64,000 nt of DNA, taken from positions 1 through 64,000 of the forward strand of contig CAITLJ010000054.1 in assembly GCA_903893215.1 (NCBI GenBank), given 5' to 3'. Below, piece by piece: positions 17,479 to 25,750 of the stretch (the first letter of the stretch is position 1; each line of letters starts with the position of its first letter). Origin of the DNA: an uncultured Ferrovum sp. (lineage in GTDB: Bacteria; Pseudomonadota; Gammaproteobacteria; Burkholderiales; Ferrovaceae). The notes beneath the pieces are model-generated. The model did not search any database. It was not told the DNA's origin and worked only from the letters and a program-made list of their open reading frames with translations. The position numbers and the translations under genes are program-made.

Positions 17479-18459
17479 ATGACAGGTAGCACTTCGCACC
17501 CCCTGCAAGCCGCCTCCGAGGGTACCGACCCGGAAGAGGGCACGCGCCGTCTGTTTGGCGATGTGGAACGCGTTTACTATGCCGGGTACTGGGTGAAGAC
17601 CTATCCGGTACCTGCCGATGCCCTGCGCGCCAAGCGCGACCTGATCGAGGCGCTGACCCGCCGCCTGTTCAATCACACCGAGCACGGCCTCAACGTGCCG
17701 GGGCCGCGGCTGAATGAAGCGCGGGCCTCCTACGAAAGTGAATCCGATGCAGCGCGCCGCCGCGTGAAGGGCGCGATGCTGGCGGGTGCACTGGTCAACC
17801 GGGCCACTGACATTTTTCGCCGTCTGGTGGATCTCGAGACCGATGGGGTGGATGTACGCGCGGACTATCCGCTGATCAAGGAGTGCGGCAAGTGCCTGAT
17901 GGAAGCCCTCGAACTGGGGCGTCTGGTGCATCACCGTAGCGGCGAAGAGGGTATCGACGAACTCTGGGGCGAGCCCTTCAAGGCGTTTTCAATCCCGCTG
18001 CACGAGTTTTATGAAGGACGCTACTGCAAGACCGGACAGGCCATGCGCGATATCGACCGCATCGCGGCCAGCATGATCCGCAATTTTGGCCAGATTCCGG
18101 TGTTTGCCGGAATCGAACCGGTGGTGCAGGAATTTGCCCGCAGTGCGCGGGCGAAAATCGAAACCTTGCGCGATGACCGCGACATGTTTGATGTCTGGGC
18201 GCGTTTTGTCGCCGCTGGGGAGCGCCTGGCCGACTTCGTGCCGGTCTCGCAGCTGATGGATTTCGAGCGGCCGCACGGCCGCAGTGCACATGGTGTGACG
18301 GATGGCCTGCTGCTGATCCGCAACGGTCGTGCCCTGGTGTTTCACATTGCCGGTGCGCGCACGCCCATGCCGAAGAGCACCCAGGAGTACATTGAACGCT
18401 GCGAGTTTTACCTGCAGCATGGTCGTCTGCCGCCGATGCCGGCCGGGCTGCCTGCCTGA
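17479..18459 (+). CDS. Conserved-looking protein of unknown function
   Basis: 326 residues, soluble, mostly helical and charged, with no signal peptide or membrane span. Distinct stretches are RLFGDVERVYYAGYWVKTYP near the N-terminus, DYPLIKECGKCLMEALELGR in the middle and, towards the C-terminus, GLLLIRNGRALVFHIAGART. The codon pattern and lack of competing frames make it a real gene, but I do not recognise a family. It is divergent from the heat-shock operon with about 310 bp between, and convergent with hemH. The start was chosen from the promoter and AGGA placement; the upstream in-frame extension looks non-coding. Confidence 0.75.
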   Translation: MTGSTSHPLQAASEGTDPEEGTRRLFGDVERVYYAGYWVKTYPVPADALRAKRDLIEALTRRLFNHTEHGLNVPGPRLNEARASYESESDAARRRVKGAMLAGALVNRATDIFRRLVDLETDGVDVRADYPLIKECGKCLMEALELGRLVHHRSGEEGIDELWGEPFKAFSIPLHEFYEGRYCKTGQAMRDIDRIAASMIRNFGQIPVFAGIEPVVQEFARSARAKIETLRDDRDMFDVWARFVAAGERLADFVPVSQLMDFERPHGRSAHGVTDGLLLIRNGRALVFHIAGARTPMPKSTQEYIERCEFYLQHGRLPPMPAGLPA

Positions 18460-18506
18460 GCCTGCGTGTCAAGGGATCAGCGCGGCAGTCCTGTGCGCGC
18501 CGACCT

Positions 18507-19628
18507 CTACTGCGCTGCGCCGAAGGCCTTGGCGGCTGCCTGCTGCACCACCTGCTCCTGCTGTCGGGCGGTTAGTGCGTCCGCGTTCCAGTGCGGGTTG
18601 CGCCAGCCGGCCAGTTGCTCACGGGTCATTTGTGCCAGCGCGTCCAGCCAGACCGGGTCGTCATTCAGGCAGGGAATAAAGTTGTACTGTTCTCCGCCGT
18701 CTTCCAGAAAGGCGTCGCGCACTTCCATGCCGATTTCCTCGATGGTTTCCAGGCAGTCCGCCGGAAAGCCCGGGCACATTACCTGCACATTCTTCACGCC
18801 GGCCTTGGCGAGTTCGCGCAGGGTGGGTTCGGTATAGGGCTTGATCCACTCGGCGCGGCCAAACAAGGACTGGAAGCTGACCAGATACTGGTCCTTGTTC
18901 AGGCCGAGTGCCTCTGCCAGCAGCCGCCCGGTCTTGTGGCACTCGCAGTGATAGGGGTCGCCCTTGTCACGTGTGTAGCGCGGCACGCCGTGAAAACTCA
19001 TCACCAGCTTGTCGGGTTGGCCGTGCTCCGCCCAGAAGCCACGCACGCGGGCCGCCAGTGCGGCAATGAAGGCCGGATGGTCATGGTAGTTGCGCACGGT
19101 GCGCAGACCCGGCACGTTGCGCAGGCGGCGGAAGGTGGCGGCCAGTGCATCGAACGACGAGGCGGTGGTGCTGGCTGCGTATTGTGGATACATCGGCATC
19201 AGCAGGATGCGGTCGCAGCCCTGCGCGCGCAGCGACAGCACGGCCGATTCGATCGAAGGATTGCCGTAGCGCATGCCCCAGGCCACGGCGACCGGTTCAC
19301 CGCCATCGTTGCCCAGGCGCTCGGCGAGGCCGTGGGCCTGCTGTTCGGTCCAGTAGCGCAGGGGCGAGCCGCCGCCATCGGTGCGCCATACCGTGGCGTA
19401 TTTGGCGGCCGACTTGGCTGGCCGGGTGTTCAGGATGATCAGGTTAAGGATCAGCCACCAGATCACGCGCGGAATCTCCACCACCCGCGGATCACTGAGG
19501 AATTGTTTCAGGTAGCGGCGCAGTGAAGGTGCATCCGGTGCGTCCGGCGTGCCCAGATTGACCAGCAGCACACCAATCTTGCGCGCGTTACCGTGCTGGT
19601 AATCGGGTTCGGGAATATATTGGGGCAT
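18507..19628 (-). CDS. hemH: Ferrochelatase
   Basis: 373 residues. It inserts ferrous iron into protoporphyrin IX, the last step of protoheme synthesis. Clear motifs: GVLLVNLGTPDAPDAPSLRR at the N-terminus, MPMYPQYAASTT, MSFHGVPRYTRDKGDPYHCE with the active-site histidine, and VMCPGFPADCLETIEEI containing the conserved Glu. MPQYIPEPDYQHGNARKI is a typical betaproteobacterial start; a start at 19676 would add an unlikely Ser/Pro-rich head. Heme demand in this organism should be high given the many c- and b-type cytochromes nearby. Confidence 0.97.
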   Translation of the reverse strand: MPQYIPEPDYQHGNARKIGVLLVNLGTPDAPDAPSLRRYLKQFLSDPRVVEIPRVIWWLILNLIILNTRPAKSAAKYATVWRTDGGGSPLRYWTEQQAHGLAERLGNDGGEPVAVAWGMRYGNPSIESAVLSLRAQGCDRILLMPMYPQYAASTTASSFDALAATFRRLRNVPGLRTVRNYHDHPAFIAALAARVRGFWAEHGQPDKLVMSFHGVPRYTRDKGDPYHCECHKTGRLLAEALGLNKDQYLVSFQSLFGRAEWIKPYTEPTLRELAKAGVKNVQVMCPGFPADCLETIEEIGMEVRDAFLEDGGEQYNFIPCLNDDPVWLDALAQMTREQLAGWRNPHWNADALTARQQEQVVQQAAAKAFGAAQ

Positions 19629-19741
19629 GGATTGCGGACTCGGTACAGAAGGTGAAGGGGGCGCGCTGCGAGACACTGCTGGCGCGCCGGGGTTCCGTCA
19701 GCAGGCCGGGTTTATCTGCTGGCAGGGAAGACGGGCACAGC

Positions 19742-20761
19742 TCAGTTCTGCGACAGGGCGCTGGACAGCAGCTTGGCGGTGATATCCACAATCGGGATGA
19801 TCCGCTCGTATGCCATGCGGGTAGGCCCTACCACGCCCAGCGTGCCCACCACCGCGCCGTCGACTTCATAGGGCGCAGTGACCATGCTGAACTCATCCAC
19901 TGGCATCATGCCGCAATCGCCGCCAATGAAGATGCTCACCCCTTCGGCGCCCTGGCTGGCATCGAGCAACTGGAGCAGCGAGGTTTTCTCTTCAAAGATG
20001 CTAAACAGCTTGCGCAGGGTGTCCATGTTGCCGCCGGCATCCTGGCGGGTGATCAGGTTGCCTTCGCCCGACAGCACGTAATCATCGCGCTGCTGGCGCA
20101 ATGCGGCCTGACCGACTTCGATGGCAGTGCTCATCAGGCTGGAGATGTCGTGGTGCAGGCGCTGCAGCTCCAGCCGCACGCGGTCACGGACGTGGTCAAA
20201 GTCCTGTCCTGCGTAATGCTGGTTGAGGAAATTGGCCGCTTCGGTGAGTTGGGAGGGCGCATAGGGCCGTTCGGTGACGATGATCCGGTTTTGCACGTCG
20301 CCGTCCTGGCTGACGATGATCAGCAGCAGGCGGCGCTCGGACAGGCGCAGGAACTCGACATGACGAAAGCGCGCCGCCTGACGCATCGGCATGCGCACCA
20401 CCCCGGCAAACTGGGTGAGCTCGGAAAGCAGTTGCGAGGCCTGCGCCATCAGCCGCTGCGGATCATCCGGGTGCAGGTGACCGGCAATCTGGTGGCGCGC
20501 TTCCAGCTCGATCGGTTGCACCGTGAGCAGTGTGTCGACAAACAGACGGTAACCGCGCGGGGTGGGGATGCGTCCGGCAGACGTGTGCGGACTGGCCACC
20601 AGGCCGAGCTCCTCGAGGTCGGCCATCACGTTGCGGATCGAGGCCGGCGAGAGTTCCAGGCCGCTGAATTTGGACAGCGTGCGCGAACCCACCGGCTGCC
20701 CTTCGATGATGTAACGCTCTACCAGGGCCTTGAGCAGGGCGCGCGCGCGGTCATTTAACAT
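19742..20761 (-). CDS. hrcA: Heat-inducible transcription repressor HrcA
   Basis: 339 residues. A negative regulator that binds CIRCE operators. The winged-helix N-terminus reads [20 protein letters not shown], then [20 protein letters not shown] and [19 protein letters not shown], all hallmark HrcA sequence; the C-terminal dimerisation region is complete ([19 protein letters not shown]). The ATG at 20761 is preferred to 20779 because family members begin MLNDRA or similar. No full CIRCE element is visible at grpE, dnaK or hrcA itself, so its targets are probably elsewhere (groES is the usual one). It is divergent from nadK. Confidence 0.97.
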   Translation of the reverse strand: MLNDRARALLKALVERYIIEGQPVGSRTLSKFSGLELSPASIRNVMADLEELGLVASPHTSAGRIPTPRGYRLFVDTLLTVQPIELEARHQIAGHLHPDDPQRLMAQASQLLSELTQFAGVVRMPMRQAARFRHVEFLRLSERRLLLIIVSQDGDVQNRIIVTERPYAPSQLTEAANFLNQHYAGQDFDHVRDRVRLELQRLHHDISSLMSTAIEVGQAALRQQRDDYVLSGEGNLITRQDAGGNMDTLRKLFSIFEEKTSLLQLLDASQGAEGVSIFIGGDCGMMPVDEFSMVTAPYEVDGAVVGTLGVVGPTRMAYERIIPIVDITAKLLSSALSQN

Positions 20762-20841
20762 GCCGATGATTCTACACAAAAACTCCCGGCTTTCTGCGCC
20801 TGCGTGGTCGCCGGGGCACGCCCTGTGGTTTAATCGCTGCC

Positions 20842-21714
20842 ATGCGACCGGCCTTCAAAACTGTTGGGGTGGTGGGGAAGTACGACAGTACCCAGCTCAC
20901 CCATTCACTCGAAAAATTGATCGCCTTTCTCCAGTCACAGGGAAAGCGTGTGGTCGTGGACAATCGCTCCCTGCAATCGCAACCGCCGGGACCGGTCAGC
21001 ATGATGCCTTTGCCCGAACTGGCCGCCACGGTCGATCTGGCCGTGGTGCTGGGCGGGGATGGCACTTTGCTGTCAGCCGCCCGTCGACTGGTCGAATACG
21101 ACGTTCCGGTGGTCGGCATCAACCTGGGGCGACTCGGCTTTCTGACCGACATCCCGCTGGATGCGATGGAACAGATGCTGGGCCAGATCCTCGAGGGGGA
21201 GTTTCAGGAAGAAAGCCGGGCCCTGCTGGCCACCACGGTGCAGCGCAACGGCCTCAACGTGGCCGACACGCTGGCCGTGAATGACGTGGTGATCAGCAAG
21301 GGCGCGCGGGGCAGCATGGTCGAGATCGAGGTGTATGTCGACAGTCAGTTCGTGTACGGCCTGCGCGCCGACGGCCTGATCGTGGCCACCCCCACCGGTT
21401 CCACCGCCTATGCGCTCTCCAGTGGCGGGCCCATCGTGCACCCGGCCTTGCCCGCCCTGGTGCTGGCGCCCATCTGCCCGCACACCCTCAGCAATCGCCC
21501 CATCGTGCTGAGCGACAACAGCCGGGTGGAGGTGATCCTGGTGCGCGGTCCCTCGGCCAACGTCAATTTTGACGTGCAGGACAGTGTCGACCTGCAGGAA
21601 GACGATCGCATCGTGATCCAGCGCGCCCGGCGCCCGATTCGCCTGCTGCACCCGCACGGCCACAGCCATTTCGCCATGTTGCGTGAAAAGCTGCATTGGG
21701 GCGCCCACCTCTAG
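20842..21714 (+). CDS. nadK: NAD kinase
   Basis: 290 residues. ATP-dependent phosphorylation of NAD to NADP in the cytoplasm. The GGDG motif is in [17 protein letters not shown], followed by [34 protein letters not shown] and [20 protein letters not shown], all diagnostic. It is divergent from hrcA with 80 bp between, and recN starts 14 bp after its stop. The nadK-recN order next to hrcA is a common proteobacterial arrangement. Confidence 0.98.
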   Translation: MRPAFKTVGVVGKYDSTQLTHSLEKLIAFLQSQGKRVVVDNRSLQSQPPGPVSMMPLPELAATVDLAVVLGGDGTLLSAARRLVEYDVPVVGINLGRLGFLTDIPLDAMEQMLGQILEGEFQEESRALLATTVQRNGLNVADTLAVNDVVISKGARGSMVEIEVYVDSQFVYGLRADGLIVATPTGSTAYALSSGGPIVHPALPALVLAPICPHTLSNRPIVLSDNSRVEVILVRGPSANVNFDVQDSVDLQEDDRIVIQRARRPIRLLHPHGHSHFAMLREKLHWGAHL

Positions 21715-21728
21715 GATTGCCGACGGTC

Positions 21729-23531
21729 ATGCTGCTTACCCTTGAAGTCCGCGACTTCGTCATCGTGGAACACGTCACGCTGGAATTTGGCCACGGGCTG
21801 ACCGTGCTCACCGGCGAGACCGGTGCCGGCAAATCAATCCTGGTCGACGCGCTGGCGCTGGTGCTGGGCGGTCGTGCCGATAGCGGCTGTGTGCGTGCCG
21901 GTGCGGAGCGTACCGAAATCAGCGCCGTATTTTCGCTGGAAGATGTGCTGGCGCCGCCCGGCGAACACGCTGCGGGCGCTGCGGAATCCACCGATGCGGG
22001 CGGCACCGGCGCGGCGCGCAGCGCCAGCACCGGGTGGGATGAGACTGACAACGACCTTGCCGAAGACGCCGATGCCAGTGACCTGGGCGCCGCCAACTGG
22101 CTCGCGCAGCAAGGTTTTCCGGACGAGGACGGCCAGGTGCTGGTGCGTCGCAGCATCGATGCGAATGGCCGGTCGCGCTGCTGGATCAACGGACGGGCCG
22201 CCACCCAGGCGCAATTGCGGGCCCTGGGCACCGGCCTGCTCGACATTCACGGCCAGCATGCCCACCAGAGCCTGCTGCGGCCACGTGCGCAGCGCGCCCT
22301 GCTCGATGCTTTTGCCGGCGCCGCTGCACAGGCGGCCACGGTGTCACAGGCCTGGCGCGTCTGGCAGGGCCACCGGCGCGCGCTGGCCGAATTTGATCTG
22401 CGCCTGACCGCGCAGATGGAACAGCGCGATGCCCTGCAGCGCGAGGAATCCGACCTTGCCGCTGCCGCCTTGCCCGCCGAGGCCTGGCTGGAACTGCAGC
22501 AGGAACATGCCCGGCTGGCCCATGCCCACAGCCTGCTGTCAGCGGCGCAGATGGGGGTGGACAGCCTGGCCGACGGTGATGCCGATGTGCTGGCCACCCT
22601 GAATGGTCTGGTGCAGCGCCTGGGTGAGCTCGAAGGCATCGACGCCACCTTGACCGCACCGCGCGAACTGATCGAAGGGGCCGCGATCAGCCTGAACGAA
22701 GCGGTGCACGAACTGCGCCGTTACGCGCATCGCGTCGAGGCCGACCCCGAGCGCTTGCTGGCGGTGGAAGAACAACTCCAGCGCATCCTGGCCGTGGCCC
22801 GGCGTTACCGTCTGCAGCCCGACGGGCTGCATGAACGTCTGCTCACGGTGCGCGCCGCAATCGCCGGATTGCAGGACGGGTTATCCCAGGCAGCGCTGGT
22901 CGAGGCCTGTGCCAAGGCCGAAAAGACCTATCGCCTGGAGGCTGCAGCGCTGAGCACCCGGCGCCGCAAGGCCGCCGCCGAGGTGGGCAAGACGGTGACG
23001 GCCAGCATCCGTTCGCTCGCCATGGGGGATGGGGTGTTCAGCGTGGCGCTCAAGCCGCTGGCTGCGGGCAGTGCCGATGGGGATGAAGACATCGAGTTCG
23101 GGCTGGCGGCCTATCCCGGTCAGTCGCCCGGGGCACTTGCCAAAATTGCGTCGGGCGGCGAATTGTCGCGGGTCAGTCTGGCACTGCAGACGGCGCTGTC
23201 GCAGGTGGCGCGCGTGCCCACCCTGGTGTTTGACGAAGTCGATACCGGCATCGGTGGCGGCGTGGCCGAGATCGTTGGCCGCCTGCTGTACGACGTGGCT
23301 GCGCGCTGCCAGGTGATGTGTGTCACCCATCTGCCGCAGGTGGCGGCCTGGGCCGACCATCACCTGCTGGTTTCCAAGGCGCGAGACGTGGGTGCTCCGG
23401 TCAGCCGTATCGATCCGCTTGACGCGGCTGCCCGGGTCGAGGAAGTGGCGCGCATGCTTGGCGGCATCAAGCTCACCGAAACCACCCGCCAGCACGCCCG
23501 CGAACTGCTCGCGGCCCGGCCGGCGCGCTAG
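21729..23531 (+). CDS. recN: DNA repair protein RecN
   Basis: 600 residues, SMC-like ATPase acting in recombinational double-strand-break repair. It begins MLLTLEVRDFVIVEHVTLEF with Walker A GETGAGKSILVDALAL at about 30-45. The coiled-coil centre is rich in Ala/Glu/Gln, and the C-terminus has the signature ASGGELSRVSLALQTALSQV, Walker B LVFDEVDTGIGGGVAEIVGR and CVTHLPQVAAWADHHLLVSK. An Ala/Gly/Asp-rich insertion at about 80-115 enlarges the N-terminal lobe compared with E. coli RecN (about 550). ATG 21729 gives the standard N-terminus. Confidence 0.97.
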   Translation: MLLTLEVRDFVIVEHVTLEFGHGLTVLTGETGAGKSILVDALALVLGGRADSGCVRAGAERTEISAVFSLEDVLAPPGEHAAGAAESTDAGGTGAARSASTGWDETDNDLAEDADASDLGAANWLAQQGFPDEDGQVLVRRSIDANGRSRCWINGRAATQAQLRALGTGLLDIHGQHAHQSLLRPRAQRALLDAFAGAAAQAATVSQAWRVWQGHRRALAEFDLRLTAQMEQRDALQREESDLAAAALPAEAWLELQQEHARLAHAHSLLSAAQMGVDSLADGDADVLATLNGLVQRLGELEGIDATLTAPRELIEGAAISLNEAVHELRRYAHRVEADPERLLAVEEQLQRILAVARRYRLQPDGLHERLLTVRAAIAGLQDGLSQAALVEACAKAEKTYRLEAAALSTRRRKAAAEVGKTVTASIRSLAMGDGVFSVALKPLAAGSADGDEDIEFGLAAYPGQSPGALAKIASGGELSRVSLALQTALSQVARVPTLVFDEVDTGIGGGVAEIVGRLLYDVAARCQVMCVTHLPQVAAWADHHLLVSKARDVGAPVSRIDPLDAAARVEEVARMLGGIKLTETTRQHARELLAARPAR

Positions 23532-23565
23532 GCGCCTGTCGGACCGGCGCCTTGGCGCTGTTCGC

Positions 23566-24657
23566 TCAGCGCCGGTATTTCTCGATCACCGCAAGATCTG
23601 GTTCCAGCCCAAGTCCGGGTCCTTGCGGCACGGCCACCGAGCCGTTGAACGGCCGCACGGCGGCGCCGTACAGGGTGGCTTCGGGTTCCACGAACAGGTG
23701 CTCCACCAGCATGTCCTCGCCGGCTGCAGCATTCACATGCAGCGTGGCCAGCAGGGCAGGGCCCAGATACGGCGAGTGCGGATGTACGGTCACGTTGTAG
23801 GCACTGGCCAACGCCACAACCTTGCGCAGTTCGGTGATGCCGCCCACTTTGCCCACCGACGGCTGCGCAAAGTCGATCGCCTCGGCAGTGACCAAGTGCT
23901 TGAAGTCCATCGCCGAGCCAGCATTCTCGCCAGCTGCAATCGGGATGCCGCCATTCGAGCGCACGTCGGCGATGCCGTCGTAATTTTCCGGCGGCCACAC
24001 CGGTTCTTCCAGCCAGTAAAGCTCCAGGTCGCCCATGCGACGACACATCTCGATGGCGTCGCCGGGGCTCCAGGGGCAATCCACGTCCAGCATCAAGGGC
24101 ACGTCGTAGCCCGCGGTATCGCGCGCCGCATGCACCGGATCGAGTTCCACTTCATGCAGTTTGAGCGAGCGGAAACCGCGCTTGAGTGCGGCCTCGACCG
24201 CGCGTGAGGCGGTGGCGGCGTCGCCGGTGCGCAGCAGGCTGGCATAGGCTGGCAGGTGGGTGCGCGTGGAACCGCCCAGCATGCGGAACAGCGGCATGCC
24301 GGCCATCTTGCCGTTGATGTCCCACAGCGCGATGTCTACGGCTGACAGCGCACAGGCCACCGGGCCGGTGCGGCCATACAGGTGCAGTCGTCGCTGCAGG
24401 TCATTCATCAGTGGCACGATCTGGCTCGGGTCGCGCCCGATCAGATTGGGGATGACCAGGCTTTCCAGCGCACTGTGCGCGGCCTGGGCGCCATGAAAGC
24501 CGAAGCCTTCGCCCCAGCCGATGATGCCGCCATCGGTCTCGATGCGCAGCAGCAAGGTGTCGAGGGTTTTCCACGGCCGACCGTACAGCGCGGGTTGCGG
24601 ACCGCGCTGCTCGATCGGAATCTGCAGCAGGATGGCCTGTGCCGAGGTGATCAGCAT
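23566..24657 (-). CDS. Enolase-superfamily (mandelate racemase/muconate lactonizing) enzyme
   Basis: 363 residues. The barrel has the three metal-ligand strands of the superfamily: LMLDVDCPW (Asp), LYWLEEPVWP (Glu) and AAGENAGSA (Glu). Capping-domain residues (GWGEGFGFHGAQAA, SAVDIALWDINGKMAGMPL) are typical. The second strand reads RSLKLHE, so the catalytic position is Lys-x-His, and HPHSPYLGP lies near the third catalytic strand. Such enzymes abstract an alpha-proton from a carboxylate (sugar acid dehydration, racemisation or cycloisomerisation); the substrate cannot be fixed. A NIPSNAP-family gene ends 10 bp before its start, suggesting a two-gene catabolic unit. Confidence 0.85.
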   Translation of the reverse strand: MLITSAQAILLQIPIEQRGPQPALYGRPWKTLDTLLLRIETDGGIIGWGEGFGFHGAQAAHSALESLVIPNLIGRDPSQIVPLMNDLQRRLHLYGRTGPVACALSAVDIALWDINGKMAGMPLFRMLGGSTRTHLPAYASLLRTGDAATASRAVEAALKRGFRSLKLHEVELDPVHAARDTAGYDVPLMLDVDCPWSPGDAIEMCRRMGDLELYWLEEPVWPPENYDGIADVRSNGGIPIAAGENAGSAMDFKHLVTAEAIDFAQPSVGKVGGITELRKVVALASAYNVTVHPHSPYLGPALLATLHVNAAAGEDMLVEHLFVEPEATLYGAAVRPFNGSVAVPQGPGLGLEPDLAVIEKYRR

Positions 24658-24667
24658 GACGGGCGCG

Positions 24668-25000
24668 TCAGCGGATCACGGAATGGGCGGTCGGCGTCAG
24701 CCGGGTGACCTGTATGGTCTCGCGGATCAGCATCTCGTCGGCTTTCGGTTTGATCTGCCCCACCCATACCGGGTCTTCGTACACGGCGGCATACAGGCGC
24801 ACGCGCGCCGCTTCGTCGTCAAACCGGCGCAGCCAGAAAAAAACGTCCGCGTCTGTTTCGGAAATGAAGCTGCCCGCCACCACGACCCCCTTGCCGACCT
24901 GGAACGGGATGATCACCGACTCCATGTACTCAACCCATTCGGCACGCCGACCGGCGCGGATTTCATAACGGCGAAATTCAAACAGCATGATCTGCGTCAT
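24668..25000 (-). CDS. NIPSNAP family protein
   Basis: 110 residues forming a single ferredoxin-like alpha-beta domain: FEFRRYEIRAGRRAEWVEYM, then VVVAGSFISETDADVFFWLR, YEDPVW and an end strand. This is the NIPSNAP pattern (dimeric alpha-beta barrel). Family members in bacterial catabolic clusters have no established reaction. Start may be the first Met at 25000 or the Met at codon 5. It is the upstream partner of the enolase-superfamily gene. Confidence 0.82.
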   Translation of the reverse strand: MTQIMLFEFRRYEIRAGRRAEWVEYMESVIIPFQVGKGVVVAGSFISETDADVFFWLRRFDDEAARVRLYAAVYEDPVWVGQIKPKADEMLIRETIQVTRLTPTAHSVIR

Positions 25001-25124
25001 CCTTTAGACTATGCGCGCACCACATGATGCGCCCTGCCCATTATAGGGGGACACGCGTCATGCGGGATGCCTGACCGTACCGAAGCGTACCCAACCGTAG
25101 TGACCGATCAGCAGCAGGAATTGC

Positions 25125-25748
25125 ATGCGTCTTTGCCTTGTCCGCCATGGAGAAACCGACTGGAATGCGGCTGGCCGCATCCAGGGTCAACTGGATGTGC
25201 CGCTCAATGCCCGCGGGCAGCAGCAGGCGCAGGCTGTGGCCGCGGCACTGGCCACCCAGCCCTTTAACGCGGTGTTCAGCAGTGATCTCAGTCGCGCCCA
25301 GCAGACAGCCGCTGCGGTGGCGCAGCGTCAGCAACTGCCAGTGCAGACGCTGAACGGTTGGCGCGAGCGGCATCACGGACGTATGCAGGGACAGACCTAT
25401 TGCGAGCTGGCGTCGAGCTGGCCAGAGGGCCACCAGCGCCTGCGCGCCCGCGACCCCGACTTTGAGGTGGACGGCGGCGAGAGCCTGCGACAACTGGCTG
25501 CGCGCTGTCGGCACAACCTGACCGAGCTGACGGCGCTCGGTCAGCCCTGCGTGCTGGTGGTGACGCACGGTGGTGTGTTGGACGTGCTGCATCGTCTGGT
25601 GTGTGGTGAACCGCTGCACACTCCGCGGCGCGTGGCCATCCGCAATTGTGCGATCCATTGGCTTGAGCACCTTGGCGGCACCTGGACCGTGCTTTCCTGG
25701 GGTGACGAAACCCACCTGCAGAACGCACGGGATGAGCTGCCGGACTGA
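25125..25748 (+). CDS. Histidine phosphatase (phosphoglycerate mutase-like)
   Basis: 207 residues. The phosphohistidine motif LVRHGETDWN opens the protein, the second arginine lies in SSDLSRAQQTA, and the late histidine is in VVTHGGVLDVLHRLV. The active-site glutamate region reads ERHHGRMQGQTYCEL. These place it in the branch-1 histidine phosphatase family, near alpha-ribazole phosphatases and GpmB-like broad phosphatases. The substrate is uncertain. It converges with mnmC, whose stop is 2 bp away. Confidence 0.9.
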   Translation: MRLCLVRHGETDWNAAGRIQGQLDVPLNARGQQQAQAVAAALATQPFNAVFSSDLSRAQQTAAAVAQRQQLPVQTLNGWRERHHGRMQGQTYCELASSWPEGHQRLRARDPDFEVDGGESLRQLAARCRHNLTELTALGQPCVLVVTHGGVLDVLHRLVCGEPLHTPRRVAIRNCAIHWLEHLGGTWTVLSWGDETHLQNARDELPD

Positions 25749-25750
25749 GA

